Of a stretch of 12,590 bases of DNA, positions 1 to 6,425 are shown piece by piece. The first letter of the stretch is position 1, and each line of letters starts with the position of its first letter. A program made the translations under genes and the position numbers. The notes under the pieces are model-generated. The model saw only the letters and a list, made by a program, of their open reading frames with translations, did not search any database and had not been told where the DNA came from. This DNA is from CAZJPS01 sp964548055. Its GTDB lineage: Bacteria; Patescibacteriota; Gracilibacteria; Peribacterales; Peribacteraceae. The stretch spans positions 1 through 12,590 of the forward strand of contig CAZJPS010000035.1 of the NCBI GenBank assembly GCA_964548055.1. Reading direction: 5' to 3'.

Positions 1-95
1 CGCATCCAACTCACAAGCAGAATAGCTGCAGAAGATCTCTGGTTCACAAGTAAAATTTCTCCATCGTGAAGGAAAAGACGATCATCCATGATCAA
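1..95 (-). CDS. Possible 5' fragment of an unidentified gene running off the left edge
   Basis: On the minus strand a frame stays open from a TTG at 95 (or an ATG at 89) to the window edge, about 30 codons, reading roughly LIMDDRLFLHDGEILLVNQR and onward. A GAGGG lies 7 bases upstream of the TTG, one of the few Shine-Dalgarno-like sites here. It would follow recF on the same strand. The piece is too short to identify, and the plus strand also has a 22-codon open stretch in frame 1, so this may be chance. The rest of 1-182 shows nothing I can name. Confidence 0.2.
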   Translation of the reverse strand, partial: MIMDDRLFLHDGEILLVNQRSSAAILLVSWM

Positions 96-182
96 TAGTG
101 TACCCTCATGTGAATATCCTTCAGAGATAAAATTCAAGCTTTAACATTCAACACGCAAGAACGTAACGTCTTGGCACTTTCT

Positions 183-1298
183 CTACACAACTACAGCCCT
201 TTCCGTCACTCTTCCTTTTTCAATCTGCCATATCTGTGCTTGTTCAGCGCCGGGCGGTACATGCGTGGATGTCATAAACACTTGATGATCCTGGAAGGCA
301 GAGGTCACTCGGCCGCGATGGTTGTCGTCTAACTCTGAGAAAATATCATCTAAAAGAATGACGGGCTTCTCCCCTCTTCTCACTTCCAAATACGACGCTT
401 CTAAAAAGAGAAGTGAGAGGACTGCTACCCGTTGTTGCCCTCTGGAAGCGAATGTTTTAAGAGAATGCGGACCCACCATACATTCCCAATCATCACGGTG
501 AGGACCAATTCCTGTTGTCTCTAAAATCAAATCTCGCTCGAGTGAGGCCTGCAGAGCTGCAATAAATTCAGTGGTGAGTTCACTGCGAGTTCTGGCTTCT
601 CCCGTATGAATATACCGCACCGCTACGTCCGTCCACGTTTCACCCAAGGCCTGCACTTCTGAAGCGAGCGTAAGCGAAAATGTTTCCATCAGTTCAAGCC
701 GTAAAAGCGTAAGAAAGCTCGCTTTGTCGGCTAGAGCACTATCCCATGGAACGAGATCCTCTCGCTGAGCGCTGCCTTCGCGGATAGAGCGCAGGAGAGC
801 ATTACGTTGTTTCAGGAGTTTTTGATATTCCAGGAGAGTGAGAAAATATTCAGGAGAAACCTGACAGAGAATCTGATCTAAAAAGCGGCGACGTTCTGCA
901 GGGGGTCCACTGAAAAGACTGAGATCCTGTGGCAGAAAAGTAATGATTGGAAGGCTCCCTACCATATGCGAAAGAGTTACGCGCACGTCATTGCGGAAAC
1001 AGGCTTTTTGCTTACGGGGGAGAATTTGGCTGACGACCTGCAGATCTTTCTCTTCGCCTTCATCCGTGCGCACTTTTCCGGTGACTCTATAAAACTCTGC
1101 CCCCCACTGCATTACATCGCCGTCATCCACCCCTAAAAAAGATTTGGTGAGTGAAAGTACCGAGATCGCTTCCAAAATATTCGTTTTCCCGCTGCCATTT
1201 TCCCCCACAAACACCTGCATTTCTTGGTTCGTAGAAAACTGGAACTCCTGAGAGCCATAATTCCTGAATTGCGTGAGCTGGAGGGAGAGGAGATGCAC
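183..1298 (-). CDS. recF: DNA replication and repair protein RecF
   Basis: RecF is an SMC/ABC-type ATPase that binds ssDNA-dsDNA junctions at stalled forks and, with RecO and RecR, helps load RecA. The 371 residues match the usual family length. Visible motifs: the N-terminal LQLTQFRNY segment, Walker A GENGSGKT at 32-39, the RecF-typical FLPQDLSLFSGPPAERRRFLD region near 120-140, the ABC signature region SRGQQRVAVLSL near 285, and Walker B ILLDD at about 314-318 followed by FSELD. The start is GTG; the N-terminus fits the family there and I see no Shine-Dalgarno. It is separated from the upstream NUDIX gene by an inverted tandem repeat and has its own promoter candidate. The usual dnaA/dnaN/gyrB neighbours are absent from the window. 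Confidence 0.96.
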   Translation of the reverse strand: MHLLSLQLTQFRNYGSQEFQFSTNQEMQVFVGENGSGKTNILEAISVLSLTKSFLGVDDGDVMQWGAEFYRVTGKVRTDEGEEKDLQVVSQILPRKQKACFRNDVRVTLSHMVGSLPIITFLPQDLSLFSGPPAERRRFLDQILCQVSPEYFLTLLEYQKLLKQRNALLRSIREGSAQREDLVPWDSALADKASFLTLLRLELMETFSLTLASEVQALGETWTDVAVRYIHTGEARTRSELTTEFIAALQASLERDLILETTGIGPHRDDWECMVGPHSLKTFASRGQQRVAVLSLLFLEASYLEVRRGEKPVILLDDIFSELDDNHRGRVTSAFQDHQVFMTSTHVPPGAEQAQIWQIEKGRVTERAVVV

Positions 1299-1306
1299 GG
1301 CAATCT

Positions 1307-1335
1307 ATTCTCAAGGAAGAGACTGCGGCAAGCAA
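1307..1335 (-). promoter_or_regulatory. Candidate recF promoter
   Basis: Minus-strand TTGCTT (1330-1335), a 17-base spacer and GAGAAT (1307-1312), 8 bases before the GTG of recF. This would give an almost leaderless mRNA. The -10 match is moderate, so this is inference. Confidence 0.35.
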
Positions 1336-1350
1336 TCAGGAAGTGGGGAT

Positions 1351-1444
1351 AAGGGGACAAAGGGCATAAAGGTTGTAAAGGTGACAAAGGTTTTTAGTAA
1401 AAGACCTTTATCCCTTTTGTCCCCTTTAAAACCTTTGTCCCCTT
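1351..1444. repeat. Inverted tandem repeat A: two 45-nt arms of five 9-nt units
   Basis: The left arm (1351-1395, plus strand) divides into five 9-mers: AAGGGGACA, AAGGGCATA, AAGGTTGTA, AAGGTGACA, AAGGTTTTT. The right arm (1400-1444, minus strand) also divides into five: AAGGGGACA, AAGGTTTTA, AAGGGGACA, AAAGGGATA, AAGGTCTTT. A 4-base loop separates them. I count 34 of 45 positions identical between the arms when inverted, with a perfect 14-base match at the outer ends (1350-1363 and 1432-1445). The right arm overlaps the TAA stop of the NUDIX gene. No T-run follows the stem on the minus strand, so it is not a standard intrinsic terminator. Confidence 0.85.
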
Positions 1445-1907
1445 ACCTCAAGCGAGTCATCGCTTCCTCATACAACAATCCAATCAAATCGAGGTACTCC
1501 TTCCTCTTGATGTACTCTGGCACTTGCGCGAGTTCTACCCACACGTGGTTATCCACTTCTTTATCGTCTACCAAAATCTGAGCATTGTGTGGAGCTAATG
1601 CAACGATAAAGCGAATGCGTTGACCTTTTACATTATCCGGCCGAAAGCGACGGTAAGAGCCCGGAAAATCGTATTGGTACACATGGTCGCTTACGCTGAG
1701 GATGGTAATACCCGATACACCTGCTTCTTCCATCAGTTCTCGTACAGCGGTCTGCTCTATGCTTTCCCCCTGCTCCATTCCTCCCTGCGGAAGCTGCCAC
1801 GCATCTTTCTTCCGTGGCTTATGCAGGAGCAGAATTTGATAGTGCTGGCCAGAAGAGGCTTTGCGTAAAAGCAGCACCGAAGCCGCTTGGCGGTAGACGT
1901 CGGACAT
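1443..1907 (-). CDS. NUDIX hydrolase, RppH / Ap4A-hydrolase-like
   Basis: A 154-residue NUDIX protein. The NUDIX box GX5EX7REUXEEXGU is complete at about G42-V64, with the metal-binding REL-EE core at 56-61. The lead-in WQLPQGG resembles RppH and bacterial diadenosine-polyphosphate hydrolases, so 5'-pyrophosphate removal from RNA or Ap4A cleavage is likely; the sequence alone does not settle which. It is the usual single-domain length. The ATG start lacks a Shine-Dalgarno and has TACACT 7 bases upstream. The TAA stop overlaps repeat A by two bases. It lies upstream of recF on the same strand, but the repeat and the recF promoter candidate suggest separate units. Confidence 0.9.
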   Translation of the reverse strand: MSDVYRQAASVLLLRKASSGQHYQILLLHKPRKKDAWQLPQGGMEQGESIEQTAVRELMEEAGVSGITILSVSDHVYQYDFPGSYRRFRPDNVKGQRIRFIVALAPHNAQILVDDKEVDNHVWVELAQVPEYIKRKEYLDLIGLLYEEAMTRLR

Positions 1908-1914
1908 AGGAGGA

Positions 1915-1920
1915 AGTGTA
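1915..1920 (-). promoter_or_regulatory. -10-like box TACACT before the NUDIX gene
   Basis: TACACT ends 7 bases before the ATG at 1907, so the expected transcription start falls on or beside the start codon. No convincing -35 is seen. The same hexamer at nearly the same spacing precedes the genes at 3164 and 9260. Confidence 0.4.
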
Positions 1921-1940
1921 GCGCAAAGGTTGGGCGAGAG

Positions 1941-2072
1941 GGAATAAGGAATCGGTTGGGAGGAAACCGAGGAATCCGAGGGAACCGACGACTGGCTCTA
2001 TTATCACACCAAAAAAATGCGCCTGCACACAATCCTTGGATTCCTCGGTTACATCGGTTTCTTCGGATTCTT
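1941..2072. repeat. Inverted tandem repeat B (9-nt unit, AGGAAxCCG type)
   Basis: The left arm (about 1941-1990) contains AGGAAACCG, AGGAATCCG and AGGGAACCG in direct succession. The right arm on the minus strand contains AAGAATCCG, AAGAAACCG, ATGTAACCG and AGGAATCCA, starting immediately after the TAA of the small upstream gene (2073-2075). The best exact pairing is 13 bases, 1965-1977 with 2038-2050, around a loop of about 60 bases. The unit differs from repeat A but resembles that of repeat C. No T-run follows. Confidence 0.8.
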
Positions 2073-2267
2073 TTAGGAAGAATGACGCTCCTCTTTCATC
2101 TTCATCGGCTGCTTTTTCCTGCATTCGCTGCAGAATTTTGCGGTTTTGAAATCTTTCCATGAAACACCATCCTTTTGCCTATGCAAACGGACCGTTCCGA
2201 CGCGATTGCCGGAAACAGTGCAGAACATCCCAAAGACTGTGCGCTTACCACGAGGCATAGTTGCCAT
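2073..2267 (-). CDS. Small basic protein with one CxxC, possibly a divergent ribosomal protein bL33
   Basis: A 64-residue protein rich in Lys and Arg (or 61 residues from the second ATG, beginning MPRGKRTV). It has a Cys near 16 and a CxxC in the segment AKFCSECRKKQP near 43-54, followed by a Lys/Glu-rich tail. The KFCxxCRK arrangement and the length recall zinc-binding forms of bL33 (50S subunit), but the first half is not a good match, so that identity is tentative. The start lies 3 bases behind the EamA stop, which suggests one transcript. That repeat B begins exactly at its stop codon, as comparable repeats do behind the neighbouring genes, supports it as a real gene. Confidence 0.55.
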   Translation of the reverse strand: MATMPRGKRTVFGMFCTVSGNRVGTVRLHRQKDGVSWKDFKTAKFCSECRKKQPMKMKEERHSS

Positions 2268-2270
2268 ACT

Positions 2271-3164
2271 TTACTGATAGATGGCTAACAGCGCAAGCCC
2301 TGCAAAAACAATCGTAAAACTGCTTATTTTGGCTACCAAAGACTGAGAAGTGAGTAATTCCTTGGGGGCCAAGCTTGGAATGAATAAAGTGCATATCCAA
2401 GCCAAAAACAGCACGAAGAATGGCTGTATGTTGCCCACAATACCCACGAGCGACACGGGGCCGACATCAAAAGCCTTGGTTGTAAAATACGTAGCCCCAA
2501 AGAAGAGAGTAATCACCAGAGCATTCATGCAGTAAAAGAAAGAATCTGTGTGTGAATATGCTTGTTTGATATGCCGCCGTAAAAAGGGCAGAAAGAGAGG
2601 CATGGAAACTGAAATGCTTTCCCTTCCCAGAAGAGACCAAAAAAGAACAGGAAGAGTGCCCTCTCCAGCAAGGAGCGCCGCTTTTTGAACAAGATAAAAC
2701 GGCGTGTACAGGAGAGCGAGTAATGGCAGCAGAAGGAGCATCCAGGGGTTCCCAATTGTACTGTGCCATAGCGACAATATAAGAATGCCCGCAATAACGA
2801 GTACGACTCCTACGGATTGCATCCACGTCCACGATTCCTGAAAGAGGATAAAGCCACCAATCGCCAAAAATACGGACATGATGACCCATGCGATGTTTGT
2901 GACAGACACATCAATGTATTTAAGAGCTACAAAGAATACGGTATCACCAACGTAGCCACCTACGCCCACAACGAGCAAAGGTACTATCCACTCACTGCGA
3001 ATAGGAAAAATGAGAGCCAACAGTGCCAGCACAATCATGCTGTAATACGCCTGATTCCACATCATCACCATGGGATGTTTGTCGTACCTCTTCACAAGAA
3101 CGGAATCGAGTACGTTAATACCGGCCCACGACATTACCGAGAGAAGTTGGAAGAGGAGCCACAT
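2271..3164 (-). CDS. EamA / DMT-superfamily transporter
   Basis: A 297-residue integral membrane protein with about ten hydrophobic segments in two similar halves, the usual build and length of EamA transporters in the drug/metabolite superfamily. Family-like features are the N-terminal WAGINV segment, the VALKYIDVSVTNIAW stretch at the end of the first half, FILFQESWTW beside a following helix, and VGPVSLVGIVGNIQPFF in the second half. Such proteins export or import amino acids, nucleotides or other small metabolites; the substrate cannot be told here. The ATG has no Shine-Dalgarno, but TACACT lies exactly 6 bases upstream. The small bL33-like gene follows 3 bases after its stop. Confidence 0.88.
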   Translation of the reverse strand: MWLLFQLLSVMSWAGINVLDSVLVKRYDKHPMVMMWNQAYYSMIVLALLALIFPIRSEWIVPLLVVGVGGYVGDTVFFVALKYIDVSVTNIAWVIMSVFLAIGGFILFQESWTWMQSVGVVLVIAGILILSLWHSTIGNPWMLLLLPLLALLYTPFYLVQKAALLAGEGTLPVLFWSLLGRESISVSMPLFLPFLRRHIKQAYSHTDSFFYCMNALVITLFFGATYFTTKAFDVGPVSLVGIVGNIQPFFVLFLAWICTLFIPSLAPKELLTSQSLVAKISSFTIVFAGLALLAIYQ

Positions 3165-3170
3165 GTGAAC

Positions 3171-3176
3171 AGTGTA
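3171..3176 (-). promoter_or_regulatory. -10-like box TACACT before the EamA gene
   Basis: TACACT, then 6 bases, then the ATG at 3164, placing the expected transcription start on the A of the ATG. It lies next to the inner end of repeat C. No good -35 is visible. Confidence 0.4.
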
Positions 3177-3180
3177 AAGG

Positions 3181-3298
3181 AAGATTCTGAGGAAACAGAG
3201 GACTCAGTAGAATCAGAGGATCGATGTGAATCAGAACTGGAGATATCAGAATAACTCATGCTCTGAATCTTCTGTTTCATCTGGCTCTTCTGATTCCT
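3181..3298. repeat. Inverted tandem repeat C (9-nt unit, AGGAxxCAG type)
   Basis: Left arm on the plus strand from 3181: AAGATTCTG, AGGAAACAG, AGGACTCAG, TAGAATCAG, AGGATCGAT, GTGAATCAG. Right arm on the minus strand from 3298: AGGAATCAG, AAGAGCCAG, ATGAAACAG, AAGATTCAG. Inverted pairing is imperfect, for example 13 of 16 between 3192-3207 and 3263-3278. The right arm starts 6 bases after the trxB stop. The units are close to those of repeat B (CAG instead of CCG), so B and C may share an origin. Confidence 0.75.
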
Positions 3299-3304
3299 CT
3301 CGTC

Positions 3305-4249
3305 TCATTCCATGTATCCCTCCTTCGACGCCGCACTCGTACTAATATAGTTAAAGGCACTATTGGCGGCCACTGCAGCCTCTCCCGCTGCGGTTACAAA
3401 CTGTGCAAAGTAATTGCTGGCATTGGTTACATCCCCCGCTCCAAAGAATCCTGGAACGGTAGTTGCCATAGATGCATCTACTTTTAAGTAGCCTTTTTCA
3501 TCAATAGCAGCGCCCACTCCTTCGGCCAAACTAGTTGCTGGAGTAGATCCAATTTCTATAAACACTCCATCTAAATCTATCGTGTCTTTTCCCTCAAAAG
3601 GCTTCTCAAGTTTCACTCCCGATACTCTCTCTTTCCCCAGTACTTCTTTTACAGAATTCTGCAGCACGAATGTGACATTATCCTTCGATTTCACTTTCTC
3701 TACCCAGTACGGCTCTGCCTTAAAGGAATCGCGACGGTGAATGAGATACACGCGCTTGGCTACCTGCGCGGCAATTGCCGCACCTTCCACGGCGCTATCC
3801 CCTCCTCCAATCACTGCAACAGTCTTGTGACGATAGAAAAACGCATCGCAGGTGGCACAGTACGTCACACCTTTTCCAGAAAGTTCATTTTCTCCTGGAA
3901 TTCCCAAATGTTTCTTATTGGAACCGGTAGCAAGAATGACTGTTTTCCCTTCTGCTTTTTCGCCGCTTTGAAAGTGCACCGTAAACCCACTCTTCGTTTT
4001 TTCAATTTTTTCTACTCTCGCCACTTTATGAGTAACTTCCTCAAAACTCTTCGCATGCTTCATAAAATTCTCCATCAAATCTGGTCCACGAATTTCAATG
4101 ATTCCTGGCCAGTTTCCTACTTCTGCAGCCGTATTGCCCATTCCTCCTTCTTCACCACCAACAATAAGAGTTTTGAGTTTGTAGCGTGCTGAGTAAATGG
4201 CAGCTGTGTAACCTGCGGCACCGAGACCGATGATAATGACGTCGAACAT
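3305..4249 (-). CDS. trxB: Thioredoxin-disulfide reductase-like flavoprotein
   Basis: A 314-residue protein with the full low-molecular-weight thioredoxin reductase layout: N-terminal FAD dinucleotide fold (IIGLGAAG from about 6), the ATGSN segment near 108-111, redox pair C131-A-T-C134, a second dinucleotide fold VIGGGDSAVEGA near 147, the NADPH-contact motif HRRDSFKAE near 171, and a C-terminal FAD site GAGDVTNASNYFAQFVTAAG. It transfers electrons from NAD(P)H to thioredoxin or a related carrier in the cytoplasm. The 'RQ' usual before the last helix is 'AQ' here and the second basic residue of the NADPH motif is Lys, so the cofactor or partner could be unusual. TATAAT lies 17 bases before the ATG. 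Repeat D separates it from gdhA upstream and repeat C from EamA downstream. Confidence 0.93.
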   Translation of the reverse strand: MFDVIIIGLGAAGYTAAIYSARYKLKTLIVGGEEGGMGNTAAEVGNWPGIIEIRGPDLMENFMKHAKSFEEVTHKVARVEKIEKTKSGFTVHFQSGEKAEGKTVILATGSNKKHLGIPGENELSGKGVTYCATCDAFFYRHKTVAVIGGGDSAVEGAAIAAQVAKRVYLIHRRDSFKAEPYWVEKVKSKDNVTFVLQNSVKEVLGKERVSGVKLEKPFEGKDTIDLDGVFIEIGSTPATSLAEGVGAAIDEKGYLKVDASMATTVPGFFGAGDVTNASNYFAQFVTAAGEAAVAANSAFNYISTSAASKEGYME

Positions 4250-4266
4250 GTCTAAAGCGTAATGGA

Positions 4267-4272
4267 ATTATA
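4267..4272 (-). promoter_or_regulatory. -10 box TATAAT before trxB
   Basis: A perfect TATAAT on the minus strand, 17 bases before the ATG at 4249, giving a leader of roughly 10 bases. No clear -35 is seen. It lies just past repeat D. Confidence 0.45.
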
Positions 4273-4286
4273 GTAAAGTCGCAAAG

Positions 4287-4346
4287 TTGCTGATTTTTGA
4301 TTTGCTGATTTTTGGTTCAAATCAAAAATTAAAAATCAGTAAATCC
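4287..4346. repeat. Inverted tandem repeat D (AT-rich, 7-8-nt GATTTxx unit)
   Basis: The plus strand reads GATTTTT, GATTTGCT, GATTTTT; the minus strand of the other arm reads GATTACG, GATTTACT, GATTTTTA and then GATTT. Exact inverted matches include 4294-4303 with 4319-4328 (10 bases) and 4305-4313 with 4331-4339 (9 bases). The right arm begins within 0-5 bases of the gdhA TGA stop. Low GC and the lack of a clean stem plus T-run argue against an ordinary terminator. Confidence 0.7.
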
Positions 4347-4350
4347 GTAA

Positions 4351-5646
4351 TCAATTCGTCCACCCCCTTACCCTCATCGCCTCCACAATCCTTCCTACAC
4401 CAACTATAAACGCGGCCTTGCGATAAGAAATCTTATTGCGATGCACTTCGCGGCGGACCGAGCGATATCCATCCAAAATCACACGCTTCAGTTCATGATC
4501 TACTTTTTCATCGGTCCATTGTTCTCCCGATCTCCCTTGGCACCACTCAAAATAGCTCACAGTTACACCGCCTGCATTGGCAAGCACATCAGGGATAATG
4601 CGCACTCCTTTCTTTTCTAATATTGCATCAGCTTCTGGAGCAGTAGGACCATTCGCAAGTTCCAGAATGTAACGCGCCTGAATCTTATCTGCGTTCTTTT
4701 CGGTGATCACATTATCCAGTGCAGCAGGAATCAGGATATCGCAGGGTAACTCGAGAAGTTCTTCGTTACTCACCCGCTTCACATTATCCATCTTCATTTT
4801 TTCAATGTCGCACACGGAACCTTGGCAGTATTCACCCGTCACCGATCCTGTCCTCTCTTTGTACTTTTCAATTCTCATAGGATCGAGTCCTTCCTGTGCA
4901 TAAATCCCGCCTTGAGAATCAGACACCGCTACCACTGTAAATCCTGCAGTGTGAAGCATCTTGGCCATCGTTCCCCCTGCATTTCCAAAGCCCTGAACGA
5001 TAACGCGGAGATCCTTGGGATCAAGCCCTTCCCCTTCCACCATTTCTTCTAAAATAAAGAATCCTCCTCGAGCAGTAGCAGTATCGCGGCCCCTCGAACC
5101 ATCGTAGGAAAGAGGCTTACCTGTGATCATCGCGGGCGCGTAGGTATGTGTAATTTTCTCATACTCATCGCGCATCCAGGCCATGATATTGGGAGTGGTA
5201 TTTACATCGGGTGCGGGGCAATCGATATCCGGACCCAAGTGATCGGCAAAAGCCCGCACATACGCACGAGAGATCGCTTGAATTTCCTTCTTGCTCATTT
5301 CTTTCGGATTGAACTGCACACCTCCTTTGGCACCACCAAAAGGAATCCCTACCACGGCTGTTTTAATGGCCATGAGGGCTGCCAATGCCTTCACTTCATC
5401 TTCATCAGCCAGTGGATGAAACCGAATACCACCTTTGTACGGGCCGCGTGCGTTGTTGTACTGCACACGGAACGCAGGCAGTTTTCCTTCTGATCCGTCA
5501 TCTTTTGTAAACGTGATGTCTTTTGTATGAATATGCTGCGGCTCGGACATCAGTTTTTTCTCAGACGCACTCAGCTTCAGATAGCCCATAGTATCGGCCA
5601 GATTTTTCTGAAACCGTTCGTAGGGTGTCTGAGCAGAGGATGACAT
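4351..5646 (-). CDS. gdhA: Glutamate dehydrogenase
   Basis: Catalyses the reversible reaction of 2-oxoglutarate, ammonium and NAD(P)H to L-glutamate in the cytoplasm. The 431 residues fit the hexameric Glu/Leu/Phe/Val dehydrogenase family. Visible residues: substrate-binding K71 in GPYKGGIRFHP, K95, the catalytic lysine K107 in PFGGAKGGV, D147 in PAPDVNT, TGKPLSYDGSRGR near 175-187, and the dinucleotide motif GFGNAG at 219-224. An Asp in VSDSQGG after the second strand suggests NAD rather than NADP; this is inference. The ATG is 3 bases after the stop of the CADD-like gene, so the two are probably co-transcribed and translationally coupled. The stop is TGA, directly followed by repeat D. Confidence 0.96.
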   Translation of the reverse strand: MSSSAQTPYERFQKNLADTMGYLKLSASEKKLMSEPQHIHTKDITFTKDDGSEGKLPAFRVQYNNARGPYKGGIRFHPLADEDEVKALAALMAIKTAVVGIPFGGAKGGVQFNPKEMSKKEIQAISRAYVRAFADHLGPDIDCPAPDVNTTPNIMAWMRDEYEKITHTYAPAMITGKPLSYDGSRGRDTATARGGFFILEEMVEGEGLDPKDLRVIVQGFGNAGGTMAKMLHTAGFTVVAVSDSQGGIYAQEGLDPMRIEKYKERTGSVTGEYCQGSVCDIEKMKMDNVKRVSNEELLELPCDILIPAALDNVITEKNADKIQARYILELANGPTAPEADAILEKKGVRIIPDVLANAGGVTVSYFEWCQGRSGEQWTDEKVDHELKRVILDGYRSVRREVHRNKISYRKAAFIVGVGRIVEAMRVRGWTN

Positions 5647-5649
5647 AGG

Positions 5650-6285
5650 CTAGCAGTGAAGAGGAATATTGCAGGCATCGCACACTGCATCGAGGACGAG
5701 ATTCTGAGCATTGAGTGACTCATCTGCTGCTTCTTTTGCGTTGTCATTGAGCGGAATAGATCTCCACACCTGAATATGCTTTTCCTCTTTGAGGTGTTCA
5801 TCAAAGTAAATCTGAGCATCTTCGCTGGTGAGCCCGTAAAACTCTGCCAGTCCCTCCTTCTTCGTTTGAGCGATCTTTGGGAGTTCTGCCTCCAGCGCAT
5901 ACATCGTTGCAGCGCCTTCTTCTAATCCTTGCTCTGCTAGCTTCTCCAATTTCTTCACAGCATCTGTCACTTTTGCAGATGGCACGTATCCTTTCAGTTC
6001 TGCTTCGCTAATACCAAGGCTTTTTGCAAATCTTTTCCATAGTTCAATGTGCTCCTGCTCTTCGCGGAAGTTCTCTTCCATCTGTGCCCGAAGCTGAGCA
6101 TCTTTCGCTCTATCACGCACGTGAGCAACCACTCCCGGAATACGTTCCACTAAATGAAAATATTCCTTTGCGTATACCTTCAAATCCTGGAGTGTGAGCT
6201 CGCCTTTGGACCAGCGCACGTAAAAAGGATGAAGGAGTAAGCTTTTTTTAGCGATGAGTGCATCGATGTCTGCAAAGGTAGTCAT
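5650..6285 (-). CDS. CADD-family (TenA/PqqC-like) putative folate-metabolism oxygenase
   Basis: A 211-residue helical protein of the heme-oxygenase-like/TenA fold that closely resembles chlamydial CADD, for example in FYVRWSKGEL at 21-30 followed by YAKEYF. In Chlamydia trachomatis CADD supports p-aminobenzoate synthesis and is proposed to donate its own tyrosine (Tyr27) with help from Lys152 at a dimetal centre. As I recall that sequence, the equivalents here are Y22 and K142, the latter 10 residues after a ligand-type Glu (E132). Other likely ligands are E75 or E76, H79, H164, E168 and H170. Spacing in both His-containing helices appears shorter than in the chlamydial protein, so ligand assignment is uncertain. 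It is the first gene of a two-gene unit with gdhA. No Shine-Dalgarno is seen before the ATG. Confidence 0.85.
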   Translation of the reverse strand: MTTFADIDALIAKKSLLLHPFYVRWSKGELTLQDLKVYAKEYFHLVERIPGVVAHVRDRAKDAQLRAQMEENFREEQEHIELWKRFAKSLGISEAELKGYVPSAKVTDAVKKLEKLAEQGLEEGAATMYALEAELPKIAQTKKEGLAEFYGLTSEDAQIYFDEHLKEEKHIQVWRSIPLNDNAKEAADESLNAQNLVLDAVCDACNIPLHC

Positions 6286-6308
6286 GAAGGGGAGGGAGAA
6301 GTGATATA

Positions 6309-6337
6309 AACATATGGAGAAAAAGACAGAAAAGCAA
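6309..6337 (-). promoter_or_regulatory. Candidate promoter of the CADD-gdhA unit
   Basis: Minus-strand TTGCTT (6332-6337), a 17-base spacer and TATGTT (6309-6314), 23 bases before the ATG at 6285. This is the only recognisable signal in the 6286-6425 spacer; I see no gene or clear terminator there. The -35 is identical to the recF candidate. Confidence 0.45.
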
Positions 6338-6425
6338 CTGGGGACACAAAGAATCCAATGTTTCAGACGTACAAGAGAAAATATGGAAAGGACCGTGTCA
6401 CATTCTGCGTAATGTTCTTTCTTCC

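Noticed and set aside
1819..2160. Minus-strand frame of 113 codons overlapping the NUDIX gene and the small bL33-like gene
   Set aside because: It overlaps two better genes, and its middle is the translation of repeat B; the C-terminal half is a shadow of the NUDIX gene.
2817..3254. Plus-strand open frame opposite the EamA gene ending in an acidic (EDS)(EET)-like repeat
   Set aside because: It is antisense to a clear transporter gene; the acidic tail is the translation of repeat C arm units.
1351..4346. Repeats A-D as a CRISPR array or as ordinary intrinsic terminators
   Set aside because: Units are too short, degenerate and inverted for CRISPR; there are no unique spacers, and no stem is followed by a T-run.
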